A stretch of DNA of 64,000 nt, from assembly GCA_947498155.1 (NCBI GenBank), contig CANMJD010000002.1:248001-312000 (forward strand), read 5' to 3'. Below the pieces are notes generated by a model. The model was given only the letters and a program-made list of their open reading frames with translations. It was not told where the DNA came from and ran no database searches. This DNA is from an uncultured Pseudoruegeria sp. (GTDB taxonomy: Bacteria > Pseudomonadota > Alphaproteobacteria > Rhodobacterales > Rhodobacteraceae). The translations under genes were made by a program, and so were the position numbers. This document shows, in pieces, positions 20,629-30,545 of the stretch (position 1 is the stretch's first letter; every line of letters begins with the position of its first letter).

Positions 20629-20720
20629 CATTGTTTGGTGATAGATTGTTTTTACCCTATATATAGATAAAGCGTAATATGATGGGTGTTGGCCTGTCGA
20701 TTTGCCCGGAGGAGAAGTCA

Positions 20721-21578
20721 ATGAAACCCGAAGTCTCTGCCTTTTTTGATCCTGCTACCAATACAATCAGCTACATCGTAAAGGACCCTAACAGCGATCA
20801 TTGTGCCATTATCGATAGCGTGATGGACATTGATTACGCCGCCGGGCGGATCACCTTTGAGCACGCCGATACGATGATCGCCGACATTCGCAATCGCGGC
20901 CTGACGCTGGACTGGATTATCGAAACCCATGTCCATGCCGACCACCTAAGTGCCGCGCCGTATATTCAGGACAAACTGGGCGGCAAAATCGGGGTGGGGG
21001 AAAAGATTCAGTTGATTCAGGAAACCTTTGGCAAAATCTTTAACGAAGGCACCGAATTTCAACGCGACGGCAGCCAGTTTGATGCCTTGTTCACAGACGG
21101 CGATCGCTATCAGGTCGGCACGATGACCGCCCGTACGATCTATACGCCGGGCCACACGCCTGCTTGTATGGTGCATGTCATGGGGGATGCGGCTTTTGTC
21201 GGCGATACGCTTTTCATGCCGGATGGCGGATCGGCGCGGGCGGACTTTCCGGGCGGCGATGCCGGACAGCTATATGACAGCATTCAAAAAGTTCTGAGCC
21301 TGCCCGATGATACGCGCTTGTTTATGTGCCATGATTACGGGCCAAACGGGCGTGACATTCAGTGGGAAACCACCGTGGCCGAAGAAAAGGCCCATAATAT
21401 CCATGTCGGTGGGGGTAAAACCCGAGACGAATTCATCAAGTTCCGCACCGAACGCGATGCACAGCTGGCGATGCCCAAATTGATCATCCCCTCGCTTCAG
21501 GTGAACATGCGAGCCGGAGAGGTGCCGGTGGATAAAGACGGAAACCCGATGCTGAAAGTGCCGATTAACGGCCTCTAA
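20721..21578 (+). CDS. MBL-fold metallo-hydrolase, ETHE1/persulfide dioxygenase-like
   Basis: A 285-aa metallo-beta-lactamase fold protein. The metal motif THVHADH (His70, His72, Asp74, His75), a further His in PGHTPAC (~144) and Asp in GDTLFMPD (~161) are intact. SARADFPGG (~170-178) is characteristic of the ETHE1/Blh group, which oxidises glutathione persulfide. The start at 20721 is preceded by GGAGGAG at the right distance; the frame is open to 20679 without a better signal. The perfect palindrome CTATATATAG at 20657-20666 sits in the promoter region. A sulfide-detoxification role is inferred from the family; no sulfide:quinone reductase is nearby. Confidence 0.82.
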   Translation: MKPEVSAFFDPATNTISYIVKDPNSDHCAIIDSVMDIDYAAGRITFEHADTMIADIRNRGLTLDWIIETHVHADHLSAAPYIQDKLGGKIGVGEKIQLIQETFGKIFNEGTEFQRDGSQFDALFTDGDRYQVGTMTARTIYTPGHTPACMVHVMGDAAFVGDTLFMPDGGSARADFPGGDAGQLYDSIQKVLSLPDDTRLFMCHDYGPNGRDIQWETTVAEEKAHNIHVGGGKTRDEFIKFRTERDAQLAMPKLIIPSLQVNMRAGEVPVDKDGNPMLKVPINGL

Positions 21579-21613
21579 ATTTATGCGTTATTGACGGGTT
21601 TTACCGAAATGCT

Positions 21614-22510
21614 ATGCTTTTTTGCATGGATTGGCGGACAGTAAGATTTGACTGGAACAGGGCCCGCGCTTTTTTGGTGACGGCTGAGGAAGGCTCGCTG
21701 TCGGCGGCGGCCCGCGCTTTGGGGCTGGCCCAGCCGACCCTGAGCCGACAGGTTGAGGCATTGGAACAGGAATTGGGTGTCACCCTGTTTGAGCGCGCCG
21801 GTCGGCGCATGCAATTAACCGCGTCGGGACATGAGCTGTTGGTCCATGTTCGCGACATGGGCGCGGCAGCCAGCCGGTTTTCTCTGACGGCCTTTGGCCA
21901 AAACGATGACATGGCGGGGAAAATCACAATTTCAGTCGGAGAAGTCTCTGCGACCTTGGAAATGCCGTCGCTAATCAAGAAGCTACAGGCCAAGGAGCCA
22001 CGGATCGCCATAGAGATCGTCGCCACCTCCGAAAGCTCTAACCTGTCGCGGCGCGAGGCCGATCTGGCCATTCGCAACTACCGGCCCACCGATCCCGATT
22101 TGATTGCCCGCAAAATCCGCGTCGCCAAGGCGCATATGTACGCCACACCGGAATTTGTCGCGAAGCATGGGCCGTTCAACACGGTGGATGATCTGCGAAA
22201 TGTACCCTTTATCGGGTTTTCTGATGTTGCGCGGATGATTGATTATCTGAACGCCAAAGGGCTGTCGCTCACACAGGCCAATTTCACCTGCATGAGCGAA
22301 AACTTTATGGTGGCTTGGACCATGACGTTGCAGGGCTTGGGGATTGGTATTCAGGAAGAGCGGCTGGCCGCAGGCTATCCCGAACTTGTACAGGTGCTTA
22401 CGGATTTCCCGCCGATTGAGTTTGATATCTGGCTGGTTGCTCACCGGGAACTGCATCACAATCCGCGCTTGCGGTTTGTCTTCGACTTTCTGGCCGAAGC
22501 TCTGAAATAG
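21614..22510 (+). CDS. LysR-family transcriptional regulator
   Basis: A 298-aa DNA-binding regulator. The N-terminal winged HTH (~10-75) has the usual AARALGLAQPTLSRQVEALEQELG pattern (landmark), followed by a periplasmic-binding-protein-like effector domain. A second ATG four codons in (21626) may be the real start, since neither has a clear ribosome binding site. It lies 35 nt after the metallo-hydrolase on the same strand, so the two may be co-transcribed, which would be atypical for a LysR gene. Target and effector are unknown. Confidence 0.85.
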   Translation: MLFCMDWRTVRFDWNRARAFLVTAEEGSLSAAARALGLAQPTLSRQVEALEQELGVTLFERAGRRMQLTASGHELLVHVRDMGAAASRFSLTAFGQNDDMAGKITISVGEVSATLEMPSLIKKLQAKEPRIAIEIVATSESSNLSRREADLAIRNYRPTDPDLIARKIRVAKAHMYATPEFVAKHGPFNTVDDLRNVPFIGFSDVARMIDYLNAKGLSLTQANFTCMSENFMVAWTMTLQGLGIGIQEERLAAGYPELVQVLTDFPPIEFDIWLVAHRELHHNPRLRFVFDFLAEALK

Positions 22511-22568
22511 GCTCTATTCCAGCCCATATTTGCAACTTTTGCGCATGTTGACTTTTGTAGCCAGCTAT

Positions 22569-22584
22569 ATAACCATGTGGTTAT
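22569..22584 (+). promoter_or_regulatory. Palindromic operator over the ArsR-type gene start
   Basis: ATAACCA-TG-TGGTTAT is a perfect 7-bp inverted repeat whose right arm runs into the ATG at 22583-22585. TTGACT stands upstream at 22548-22553. ArsR regulators paired with SRPBCC (AHSA1) genes commonly bind AT-rich palindromes of this kind near their own start, so autorepression is likely. Confidence 0.65.
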
Positions 22585-22939
22585 GGAACAACAACACCCC
22601 ATTGAAAGCCCGAATCTGGATGCGGTTTTTGCTGCACTGGCTGATCCGACTCGTCGTGGCATCCTGAATCGTCTGGCGCAGGGCGAGGCAGCGGTAACTG
22701 AACTGGCCGAGCCATTCGCCATGAGCCAGCCTGCGATTTCCAAGCACCTTAAAGTCTTGGAACGTGCAGGCCTTGTAGAACGAGCAATTGACCGGCAACG
22801 CCGTCCAGCCCGCCTTAAGGCCGTCCCTTTGCGGGCCGCAGTTCAGTATCTTGAAGAGTTTCAACGCTTCTGGAGCGGAAGTTTTACTCAGTTGGATGAT
22901 GTCTTGAATGATTTAAAGCAACAAACTGAAAAGGATTAA
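22583..22939 (+). CDS. ArsR-family winged-helix regulator
   Basis: A 118-aa HTH protein with [14 protein letters not shown] (~19-32) and the recognition region [18 protein letters not shown] (~48-65). The metal-binding cysteines of classical ArsR/SmtB are absent, as is usual for the subgroup paired with SRPBCC proteins. I use the ATG at 22583; a GTG two codons upstream is possible, but both lie within the palindrome, so the message would be nearly leaderless. It is separated from the SRPBCC gene by only 4 nt and forms a two-gene operon. Confidence 0.87.
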   Translation: MEQQHPIESPNLDAVFAALADPTRRGILNRLAQGEAAVTELAEPFAMSQPAISKHLKVLERAGLVERAIDRQRRPARLKAVPLRAAVQYLEEFQRFWSGSFTQLDDVLNDLKQQTEKD

Positions 22940-22943
22940 CCCC

Positions 22944-23441
22944 ATGTCAGATTTACCGGTCTATTCTTTTGAACGGATTTTCGATGCTCCGCGCGCCTTG
23001 GTGTGGCGTACATGGACAGAGGCAGAGCTGCTGGCGAAATGGTACGGACCGGGGGTGGAGACGACCATCCACAAACTGGACGTGAAACCCGGTGGGGCAT
23101 GGCATAATGAAATGGCATGGGGCGGGAAATCCAGCTTTGAGCGTATGGATTTCAAAGAGGTGGAGCCAGAGCGGAAACTGGTCTGGCATCATTCTATGGC
23201 CGATCAGGATTTCAATATCATCAGCAATCCGATGATGGAAAACTGGCCAAGGGTTTTGCTAACAACGGTCACCTTTGAGGACGCGGGCTCTCAGACGAAA
23301 GTCACCCTGCAATGGGTGCCGCATGAGGCATCCGAAGCCGAATTAGAGACGTTCAGGGCTGCGATGGCCGGTCTCAACAAAGGGTGGGGGTCCGGCATGG
23401 ATTTGCTGGAAACAATCCTTGCAGAGCTTCAAACAGCCTGA
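22944..23441 (+). CDS. SRPBCC (AHSA1/START-like) domain protein
   Basis: A 165-aa single-domain protein of the AHSA1 group: it begins with FERIFDAPRALVWRTWTEAE (landmark ~8-27) and contains WYGPG and late VTLQWVPHEA segments. The fold forms a hydrophobic pocket, but ligands of the bacterial ArsR-linked members are mostly unknown. Co-transcription with the ArsR-type gene is clear from the 4-nt spacing. A bidirectional terminator follows. Confidence 0.85.
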   Translation: MSDLPVYSFERIFDAPRALVWRTWTEAELLAKWYGPGVETTIHKLDVKPGGAWHNEMAWGGKSSFERMDFKEVEPERKLVWHHSMADQDFNIISNPMMENWPRVLLTTVTFEDAGSQTKVTLQWVPHEASEAELETFRAAMAGLNKGWGSGMDLLETILAELQTA

Positions 23442-23455
23442 TCGACCATCCAATA

Positions 23456-23487
23456 AAAAACGCCCCGCACAGTGTCGGGGCGTTTTT
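23456..23487. terminator. Bidirectional terminator between SRPBCC gene and icd
   Basis: A 12-bp perfect stem AAAAACGCCCCG / CGGGGCGTTTTT with an 8-nt loop; T-runs occur on both strands, so it can end both convergent transcripts. Confidence 0.88.
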
Positions 23488-23512
23488 CTATTAACAGCAT
23501 GTTTTTTGCCGA

Positions 23513-25735
23513 TTAACCGATGATCGCGTTCAGTGTCGCACTTGGGCGCATGACTTTTTCGGCCTTGGCCGGATCGGTCAGAAAGTACCCGCCAAGATCA
23601 GCAGGGGCCCCTTGAACAGCGGCCAGTTCTGCCAGAATTTCGGCTTCTTTTTCGGCCAGATCAGCGGCGATTGGCGCGAAATGAGCGGCCAGTTCGGCGT
23701 CATCGGTTTGTGCGGCCAAAGCCTCGGCCCAGTAGCGGGCAAACCAATAGTGGCTGTCGCGGTTGTCGGGCTGACCGACTTTGCGGCTTGGCGAGCGGTT
23801 ATCGTCCAGAATGCCTTGGGTCGCAGCTTCGGCGGCAGCACCCAAAATGCCCGCTTTGGCATTGCCTTGCGTGTCGGCAAGGAACATCAGGCTTTCACCA
23901 AGGGCACAGAATTCGCCCATGGAGTCCCAGCGCAAGTGGTTTTCTTCGACCAGCTGCTGCACGTGTTTTGGCGCGGAACCACCGGCGCCTGTTTCAAACA
24001 GACCGCCGCCCTGCATCAGTTTCACGATCGACAGCATTTTGGCCGAGGTGCCCAGTTCGAGGATCGGGAACAAATCGGTCAGATAGTCGCGCAGCACGTT
24101 GCCGGTGATGGCGATGCTGTCGTTCCCTGCTGTGATGGTTTCCAAAGACGCTCGCGTTGCTTCGCGCGGGGCCATGATCTTGAACTTTTCCGCCACTCCG
24201 GCAGCTGCCAGCGCAGGTTCAACGTATTTGATCAGCTCGGCATCATGGGCGCGGTTTGCGTCCAGCCAGAAGATGGCTTCCGAACCTGTCAGACGCTGAC
24301 GGTCCATCGCCAATTCGATCCAGTTTTCGATCGGAGCCTTTTTAACCGTGCAAGACCGCCAGATGTCACCGGCTTCTACGGTATGGCTCAGCAGAGTCTC
24401 GCCGTTTTCCAACACGATCTGAATGACACCATCTGCAGGTGCTTCAAAAGTTGTCGGGTGGCTGCCGTATTCTTCGGCCTTTTGCGCCATCAGACCCACA
24501 TTGGCCACAGAACCCGCCGTCGTCACGTCCAGCGCGCCGTTGGCTTTGAAGAAGTTGATGGTCTCGTCATAGATCGGGGCGTAGCAATTGTCGGGGATCA
24601 CACAGTTGGTGTCGCCCTTATTGCCTGCTGCGTCCCAGCCTTTACCACCGGCGCGAATTACCGCAGGCATAGAGGCGTCGATGATCACGTCAGAAGGCAC
24701 ATGCAGGTTGGTGATGCCCTTGTCGCTGTCGACCATATACATGGCAGGACGCTCGGAAGTCAGCGCGTCAATATCCGCTTGAATCGCAGCGGCGTTTGGC
24801 AGCTCGGCGATACGGTCAAGCACGTCGCCCATACCGGAATTCGCGTTCACACCGGCGGCGTCAAGCTCTGCGCCGTATTTCTCAAAGATCGGTGCCAGCC
24901 AGGCCTTGACCGCATAGCCAAAGATGATCGGGTCAGAGACCTTCATCATCGTGGCTTTCATGTGCAAAGAGAACATGGTGCCGTCGGCTTTGGTATCCTC
25001 AATCGCCTCAGCAATAAAGGCGGACAGGGCTTTGACCGACATAAAGGTCGCATCGGCTACAGTGCCTTTTTCCAGCGGCCAGCCGTCTTTCAGAACCGTG
25101 GTCGCGCCGTCGTTGCCGACGAATTCGATTTTGGCATTGCCCGCCTGCGCGGCTGTGATCGTGGCGGATTTTTCGTTGGCGTAGAAATCATTGCCCGACA
25201 TCGACGACACTTTGGTCTTGCTATCTGCCGACCAGCTGCCCATCGAATGCGGGTTCTTCTGGGCAAAATTCTTAACGGCTTTGGCAGAGCGACGGTCAGA
25301 GTTGCCTTCGCGCAGCACCGGGTTCACCGCAGAGCCTTTGATCGCATCATAGCGCGCGCGCACATCTTTTTCCGCATCGGTGGCCGGATCTTCGGGGTAA
25401 TCAGGAACGGCAAAGCCTTTCTCCTGCAGCTCTGCAATCGCGGCGGTCAGCTGTGGAACAGAAGCAGAGATGTTCGGCAGCTTGATGACGTTGGCCGCCG
25501 GTGTTTTCACCAATTCTCCGAGTTCCGCCAGATCATCAGAGATCCGTTGCGCGTCGGTCAGGGCTTCGGGGAAGGTCGCCAGAATACGGCCCGCGACGGA
25601 AATATCCTTGGTGCCAACCGACACGCCAGCGGCGTCCGCAAAGCTGCGAATGATCGGCAAAAGAGAGGCGCTGGCCAGTTGGGGCGCTTCGTCTACAATG
25701 GTATACAATATATCTGCGTTGATTTTATCTGCCAT
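23513..25735 (-). CDS. icd: NADP-dependent isocitrate dehydrogenase, monomeric type
   Basis: Oxidative decarboxylation of isocitrate to 2-oxoglutarate in the TCA cycle, yielding NADPH. The 740 aa match the large monomeric enzyme (about 740 aa), not the 400-aa dimer. It has the N-terminal [11 protein letters not shown] region, [21 protein letters not shown] (landmark ~135-155), the [18 protein letters not shown] stretch late in the protein and the C-terminal ADLGGYF. The start at 25735 (Met-Ala-Asp-Lys-Ile-Asn) was chosen over an open extension to 25819 because the extension is not conserved in character. It is monocistronic and shares its terminator with the convergent SRPBCC gene. Confidence 0.95.
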   Translation of the reverse strand: MADKINADILYTIVDEAPQLASASLLPIIRSFADAAGVSVGTKDISVAGRILATFPEALTDAQRISDDLAELGELVKTPAANVIKLPNISASVPQLTAAIAELQEKGFAVPDYPEDPATDAEKDVRARYDAIKGSAVNPVLREGNSDRRSAKAVKNFAQKNPHSMGSWSADSKTKVSSMSGNDFYANEKSATITAAQAGNAKIEFVGNDGATTVLKDGWPLEKGTVADATFMSVKALSAFIAEAIEDTKADGTMFSLHMKATMMKVSDPIIFGYAVKAWLAPIFEKYGAELDAAGVNANSGMGDVLDRIAELPNAAAIQADIDALTSERPAMYMVDSDKGITNLHVPSDVIIDASMPAVIRAGGKGWDAAGNKGDTNCVIPDNCYAPIYDETINFFKANGALDVTTAGSVANVGLMAQKAEEYGSHPTTFEAPADGVIQIVLENGETLLSHTVEAGDIWRSCTVKKAPIENWIELAMDRQRLTGSEAIFWLDANRAHDAELIKYVEPALAAAGVAEKFKIMAPREATRASLETITAGNDSIAITGNVLRDYLTDLFPILELGTSAKMLSIVKLMQGGGLFETGAGGSAPKHVQQLVEENHLRWDSMGEFCALGESLMFLADTQGNAKAGILGAAAEAATQGILDDNRSPSRKVGQPDNRDSHYWFARYWAEALAAQTDDAELAAHFAPIAADLAEKEAEILAELAAVQGAPADLGGYFLTDPAKAEKVMRPSATLNAIIG

Positions 25736-25975
25736 GTTCCACAACCTTTTTTTGTTTCCAGAAAGTGATAAGGTCCGCCACGGATCGCCGTGGCAAGACG
25801 GTGTCATTGGACAAGCCAACCCTTTGGATCAGGGCAGCGTTCCCGCAGGGCTTAGCCAAAAGCGCGGGCTCAATCAACCGTTCAGCCCGAATTATAAGGG
25901 CGCAAATTGACGCTGATGGGGGATTTCAGCGGAAAAGCAGTCGCCGACCGGCGCAATCCCCTCTATGCAGACCTC

Positions 25976-27091
25976 ATGGAAAACACTGAATCCTTTGAAA
26001 TCTTTCTTGTCGCGGCTCCCGGTCTTGAGGCTGCTTTGAAAGCCGAAGCCGAGAGCCTCGGATTTGCCCAGCCCACCCTCACCACCGGTGGCGTGACAAT
26101 AGAGGGCGGCTGGCCCGAGGTCTGGCGGGCGAATCTGCAAGTGCGCGGCGCGGTGCGTGTTCTGGCGCGGATCGGTTCTTTTCGGGTGATGCATCTGGCC
26201 CAGCTGGATAAACGGGCGCGCAAATTTCCTTGGGCAGACACCCTGCGGGCTGATGTGCCGTTACGTGTCGATGTGACCTGCCGGAAATCGAAAATCTATC
26301 ACTCGCGGGCCGCGGCCCAGCGGATTGAAAAAGCCCTGATCGAAGAATTGGGCGTCACCCTCTCGGCAGAGGCCGAGGTGGTGCTAAAGGCGCGGATCGA
26401 GGACGATCTTTGTACCTTTAGCCTCGATACCTCCGGTGAGTCCCTGCACAAACGTGGCCACAAGGAAGCTGTGGGCAAAGCCCCGATGCGCGAGAATATG
26501 GCGGCGCTGTTCCTGCGGGAATGTGGCTATAACGGCAGCCAGACAGTGGTCGATCCGATGTGCGGCTCCGGCACTTTTGTGATCGAAGCGGCGGAATGGG
26601 CGGCGGGACTTTACCCCGGACGCACGCGCAGTTTTGCCTTTGAAAAACTCGCAAGCTTTGATCCCGTTGCCTGGGAGCGCCTGAAAGCCAGCGCAGAGCC
26701 GAAACTGCCTGCGCAAAAATTCTATGGCTATGATCGCAATCAGGGCGTCATAGGCATGGCGGGGAAAAATGCCGAACGGGCCGGCGTGGCAGACTCGATC
26801 CTGTTCAATACCCAGCCAATCAGCGATCTGAAACGCCCCGAAGGTCGTGCGGGTCTTGTCATCGTGAACCCGCCCTACGGGGCGCGCATCGGCAATCGCA
26901 AACTCTTGTTCGCGCTTTATGGCACCTTTGGGCAGCGGTTGCTGGCCGAGTTTTCCGGCTGGCGTGTTGGCATAGTAACCAGCGACGGGGGATTGGCGAA
27001 ATCTACCGGCCTGCCGTTTTTGCCACTTGGTCCCGGCATTCCTCATGGGGGGCTGAAGGTAAATCTTTATAAGACGGCACCATTGCCTTGA
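25976..27091 (+). CDS. THUMP-domain class I RNA methyltransferase (RlmL/TrmN-like)
   Basis: A SAM-dependent guanine-N2 methyltransferase for rRNA or tRNA. From the ATG at 25976 it has 371 aa: a ferredoxin-like and THUMP region (~1-160), then a Rossmann methyltransferase domain with SAM motif DPMCGSGTF (~193-201) and catalytic NPPYG (~298-302). It resembles the N-terminal half of RlmL (23S m2G2445), without the RlmK half. The frame is open back to 25907, but the added residues look non-conserved. kynU starts 58 nt downstream on the same strand. Confidence 0.87.
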   Translation: MENTESFEIFLVAAPGLEAALKAEAESLGFAQPTLTTGGVTIEGGWPEVWRANLQVRGAVRVLARIGSFRVMHLAQLDKRARKFPWADTLRADVPLRVDVTCRKSKIYHSRAAAQRIEKALIEELGVTLSAEAEVVLKARIEDDLCTFSLDTSGESLHKRGHKEAVGKAPMRENMAALFLRECGYNGSQTVVDPMCGSGTFVIEAAEWAAGLYPGRTRSFAFEKLASFDPVAWERLKASAEPKLPAQKFYGYDRNQGVIGMAGKNAERAGVADSILFNTQPISDLKRPEGRAGLVIVNPPYGARIGNRKLLFALYGTFGQRLLAEFSGWRVGIVTSDGGLAKSTGLPFLPLGPGIPHGGLKVNLYKTAPLP

Positions 27092-27149
27092 AGTTCATGT
27101 CGGATACGGGTCATTTGGTTGGCGAAAAATCCTTTGGCGGACAAATGAC

Positions 27150-28346
27150 ATGGCCCAAGCGACGCTCCCTCTGAAACATCTCTTTGATCTGCCCGAAGGC
27201 GTGATCTATCTGGATGGCAATTCCCTTGGCCCGCTGCCCAAAGGGGCCGTGGCTCGTGCCGTCGATGTGATGGAGAACGAATGGGGTGCCGAGCTGATTA
27301 AAGCGTGGAATACGGCTGACTGGATGTCCCTGCCGCAAATCGTGGGGGATCAGATCGCACCATTGATCGGGGCCCCTTCGGGCAGTATTGCCACCGGTGA
27401 TACCCTGTCGATCAAAGTGTTTCAGGCGCTTGCGGCGGGGCTGAAAATGCGTCCTGAGCGGCGGATCATTCTGTCGGATCACGGCAATTTCCCGTCTGAT
27501 CTTTATATGGCACAGGGGCTGATTGCGCTAAAAGATCAGGGGTATCATCTTCGGACACCGGCCCCGGAACGTGTGATTGAACAGATCACTGAAGAGGTGG
27601 CGGTGGTGATGTTGACCCATGCCGATTATCGCAGCGGCCGATTGCACGATATGGCGGCGATCACCAAACGCGCCCATGCGGTTGGGGCGGTTATGATTTG
27701 GGATCTGGCCCATAGTGCAGGGGCGATGCCCTTGGATGTCTCGGGCTGCGCCTGTGAGTTTGCGGTTGGCTGTACCTATAAATATTTGAATGGCGGCCCC
27801 GGTGCCCCCGCCTTTATCTATGCGCGCCCCGATCTTGTGGCGACAGTAGAACCGGCATTGTCTGGCTGGATGGGGCACATAGCCCCGTTTGCGATGGACC
27901 CCACCTATCAGCCGGCCATGACAACAGAACGTTTGCGCGTCGGTACCCCGCCGATCTTGCAACTTTCTGTGCTTCAGCAGGCGCTAAGGCTGTGGGACGG
28001 GGTTTCGCTCACCGAAATTCGCGCCGCCTCGCTTGCGCTCTCTGAATTGTTCATTGCTGAGGTGGAAAAGCGATGCCCGGGTCTGACCCTTGCCTCTCCC
28101 CGCGATCCCGCACAGCGGGCCAGCCATGTTTCTTTCGCCTTTGATCACAGCTATCCGGCGATGCGGGCCTTGATTGATCGCGGGGTGATCGGCGATTTTC
28201 GGGCGCCGGATTTGATGCGTTTCGGATTTACGCCGCTTTATCTTGACGCCGCTGACATTCGGCGCGCTGTTGATGTGCTGCAAGAGGTCATCACAGACGA
28301 ACTCTGGCGTGATGCGAAATATCAAACCGTCAATAAAGTGACCTGA
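27150..28346 (+). CDS. kynU: Kynureninase
   Basis: PLP enzyme cleaving kynurenine to anthranilate and alanine in tryptophan breakdown. It has 398 aa, with LDGNSLGPLP near residue 21-30, the cofactor Asp in WDLAHSAGA (~185) and the Schiff-base lysine in TYKYLNGGPG (~211). Other kyn genes (tryptophan dioxygenase, formamidase) are not visible in the window. The preceding ATG at 27145 is in a different frame. It converges with the LysR gene at 28354, with only 7 nt between stops. Confidence 0.94.
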   Translation: MAQATLPLKHLFDLPEGVIYLDGNSLGPLPKGAVARAVDVMENEWGAELIKAWNTADWMSLPQIVGDQIAPLIGAPSGSIATGDTLSIKVFQALAAGLKMRPERRIILSDHGNFPSDLYMAQGLIALKDQGYHLRTPAPERVIEQITEEVAVVMLTHADYRSGRLHDMAAITKRAHAVGAVMIWDLAHSAGAMPLDVSGCACEFAVGCTYKYLNGGPGAPAFIYARPDLVATVEPALSGWMGHIAPFAMDPTYQPAMTTERLRVGTPPILQLSVLQQALRLWDGVSLTEIRAASLALSELFIAEVEKRCPGLTLASPRDPAQRASHVSFAFDHSYPAMRALIDRGVIGDFRAPDLMRFGFTPLYLDAADIRRAVDVLQEVITDELWRDAKYQTVNKVT

Positions 28347-28353
28347 TCAGGCT

Positions 28354-29235
28354 CTATTCCGGCGCAAATGCCTCGGACAGAAGATCGAGCATCATCCGTG
28401 TTTTCGCCGGTGTCTGGGGTTGATTTGGATAACAGGCATAAAGGGGCACCACTGTGGTGCTGCGATAGTCGGGCAGAATTTCAAGCAACTGACCGCTGGC
28501 CAAATCATGTTGCACGATAAATCGGGGAAGCTGTGCAATACCCAACCCGCAGCGCACTGCCTGATGCAGATTGATCAAAGAGCCGGTGCTGATTTTTCCT
28601 TGTACATGCAGGGGGGCTGCTTCCTCTCCTCCGATGTGAAACAGCCAGTTGGCATAGCGGCTGTCACCTGACTGGGTGATACAATTATGGTGTTGAAGCG
28701 CGCCCGGCGTTTGAATCGGTTCTTTGCCCTGCAAATAGCTGTCACTTGCCACGGTAACGAGGTCAAATTCGGCCACTTGCCGCCGGCGGAGCCCCTCGAC
28801 CTCGGGCAGGGTGGTTAACAACAGATCCAGATCATCGGGGCTGTGGCCTGTGGTCAGGTTTTCAATGGTGATCGACAGGTCCGGTGCTTTTTGGTGCGCC
28901 GATCGTACCAGTTCCATCGCGGTGTGGGTCAAGGCCGGATCACAATAGAGCGACAAATGCCCCGAAATAGAGCCTGTAACCCCACGGGCCTCGGCCTCGG
29001 CCTCTTCAAAAAGGTTCAAGGCTTTGCGCCCCTGAAGATAGAGCATCTCTCCGGCGTCGGTCAGGGTGAAACGGCGGGTAGTGCGGTTCATCAAGCGCAC
29101 ATCCAGTCGGGCTTCGAGGCTGGCAATCAGGCGGGACACACTGGAGGGTGCAACGCCAAGGCGTTTGGCCGCCGGGGCAAAACCTGCCTCTTCGACAACC
29201 ATGATAAAGGTGTTTATCTCGGCCCAGCGATTCAT
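28354..29235 (-). CDS. LysR-family transcriptional regulator
   Basis: A 293-aa regulator with an N-terminal HTH (EEAGFAPAAKRLGVAPSSVSRLI landmark ~15-37) and the TTRRFTLTDAGE wing typical of the CrgA/DsdC-like LysR subgroup. The start at 29235 is supported by AGGGG upstream; the frame continues to 29328 without such a signal. It is convergent with kynU and upstream of transaldolase. Target unknown. Confidence 0.86.
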   Translation of the reverse strand: MNRWAEINTFIMVVEEAGFAPAAKRLGVAPSSVSRLIASLEARLDVRLMNRTTRRFTLTDAGEMLYLQGRKALNLFEEAEAEARGVTGSISGHLSLYCDPALTHTAMELVRSAHQKAPDLSITIENLTTGHSPDDLDLLLTTLPEVEGLRRRQVAEFDLVTVASDSYLQGKEPIQTPGALQHHNCITQSGDSRYANWLFHIGGEEAAPLHVQGKISTGSLINLHQAVRCGLGIAQLPRFIVQHDLASGQLLEILPDYRSTTVVPLYACYPNQPQTPAKTRMMLDLLSEAFAPE

Positions 29236-29312
29236 ATCAGCCCCTGATTTGTTGTTAAACTCAGAACAATCAGGGAAACTGTAGCTGTTTCGTGCGAAAT
29301 GCGGAAGGGTCA

Positions 29313-29344
29313 AAGAAAGAGGCGGCACCCGATTGGCACCGCCT
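29313..29344 (-). terminator. Terminator of the transaldolase gene
   Basis: Minus-strand stem AGGCGG/CCGCCT (29344-29339 with 29325-29320) with a 13-nt loop, then a TCTTTCTTT tract, 23 nt past the tal stop. Confidence 0.7.
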
Positions 29345-29367
29345 TTTCAAATCAGTAGCTAAATTGC

Positions 29368-30312
29368 TTAGGCGTCAAGCGCATCCTGAATAAGGGAATA
29401 CAGCTTTTCGGTGTCCTTGTTGAAGTTGCGGATACCTTCGGCGAGCTTTTCAGTGGCCATCGGATCTTCGTTCATGGCCCAGCGGAAATCGCCTTCGTCC
29501 ATCGATACCGGTGCGATACCGCTGGCGTTATCGGCAGACAGCTTGCGCGGCAATTCTGCCTCTGCGGCGTCCAACTCTTGCAACAGAGCCGGCGAAATGG
29601 TCAGCCGGTCACAGCCTGCCAGCGCTTCGATTTGGCCGGTATTGCGGAACGACGCCCCCATGACGATGGTTTTGATACCGTTGGATTTGTAATAATCGTA
29701 AATCCCGCGCACCGACAAAACACCCGGATCTTCTTCGGAAGTGTAGGTTTTGCCCTCGGCTTTGGAATACCAATCGGTGATACGGCCTACAAACGGCGAG
29801 ATCAGAAATACACCGGCGTTCGCACAGGCAATGGCCTGCGCCTGCGCAAAGATCAGCGTCAGGTTACATTGGATGCCTTCTTTTTCCAGCACGCGGGCGG
29901 CTTCGATGCCTTCCCAAGTGGCGGCGAGTTTGATCAGAATGCGATCCCGCGCAATGCCACGGGCCTCATAGGCCGCGATGATCGCCTTGGCTTTGGCAAT
30001 AGAGGCCTCGGTGTCAAATGACAGGCGGGCGTCGACCTCGGTAGAGACGCGGCCCGGCACCAATTTGCTAAGCTCGGCCCCGACGGTCACGGTCAGATCA
30101 TCCGCAATCGCGTGCACGGCATTCTCAGAGCCTTTGCCCGCTGCAACGGCGTCTTTAAAGGCTTGCGCGAAATCATCGCTTTGCAGGGCCTTTAGAACAA
30201 TCGAAGGATTGGTGGTGCAATCTTCGGGTTTGAGCGCGGCAACGGCTCCGATGTCGCCGGTATCGGCAACGACGACGGTCATGTTACGCAATTGATCTAA
30301 TTTGCTGGCCAT
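29368..30312 (-). CDS. tal: Transaldolase
   Basis: Transfers dihydroxyacetone units between sedoheptulose-7-phosphate and glyceraldehyde-3-phosphate (pentose phosphate pathway). At 314 aa it has the TalB-like length. The Schiff-base lysine sits in [12 protein letters not shown] (Lys ~128), with TTNPS early and a GASFRN phosphate-binding segment. I chose the start at 30312 because AGGAG lies 9 nt upstream; the ATG three codons earlier is too close to that site. It is monocistronic. Confidence 0.95.
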   Translation of the reverse strand: MASKLDQLRNMTVVVADTGDIGAVAALKPEDCTTNPSIVLKALQSDDFAQAFKDAVAAGKGSENAVHAIADDLTVTVGAELSKLVPGRVSTEVDARLSFDTEASIAKAKAIIAAYEARGIARDRILIKLAATWEGIEAARVLEKEGIQCNLTLIFAQAQAIACANAGVFLISPFVGRITDWYSKAEGKTYTSEEDPGVLSVRGIYDYYKSNGIKTIVMGASFRNTGQIEALAGCDRLTISPALLQELDAAEAELPRKLSADNASGIAPVSMDEGDFRWAMNEDPMATEKLAEGIRNFNKDTEKLYSLIQDALDA

Positions 30313-30481
30313 TTTGGGCATCTCCTAGGGCGTCAATACTATGCTGTGGCCCACTATGGACCATCCTTACCGGCGCGGCGTGCCTGCCTGCGCCGAATTG
30401 CCCCTGTTTTCAGATGTTCAGAAACCCAAGGGCGCTCTGGGACGTGGTGTCACAGCTAGGCGAAATGGTCAACGGCAGGAC

Positions 30482-30512
30482 TTGACCTTCCAGTCACTGG
30501 AAGGGTTAGTTA
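30482..30512 (+). promoter_or_regulatory. CueR-type promoter of copA
   Basis: A -35 TTGACC (30482-30487) and -10 TAGTTA (30507-30512) are separated by 19 nt, the overlong spacing typical of MerR-controlled promoters. Between them lies the perfect palindrome CCTTCCAG-TCA-CTGGAAGG (30486-30504). The sequence closely resembles the known CueR site upstream of copA in other proteobacteria. Confidence 0.9.
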
Positions 30513-30545
30513 GGGGGCATCCAGTCCACAAGAATTGATAGCAAA

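Noticed and set aside
23612-25768. Open frame of about 718 codons opposite icd
   Set aside because: The composition is rich in Arg, Gly, His and Phe in the manner of antisense frames; icd on the other strand has full family support.
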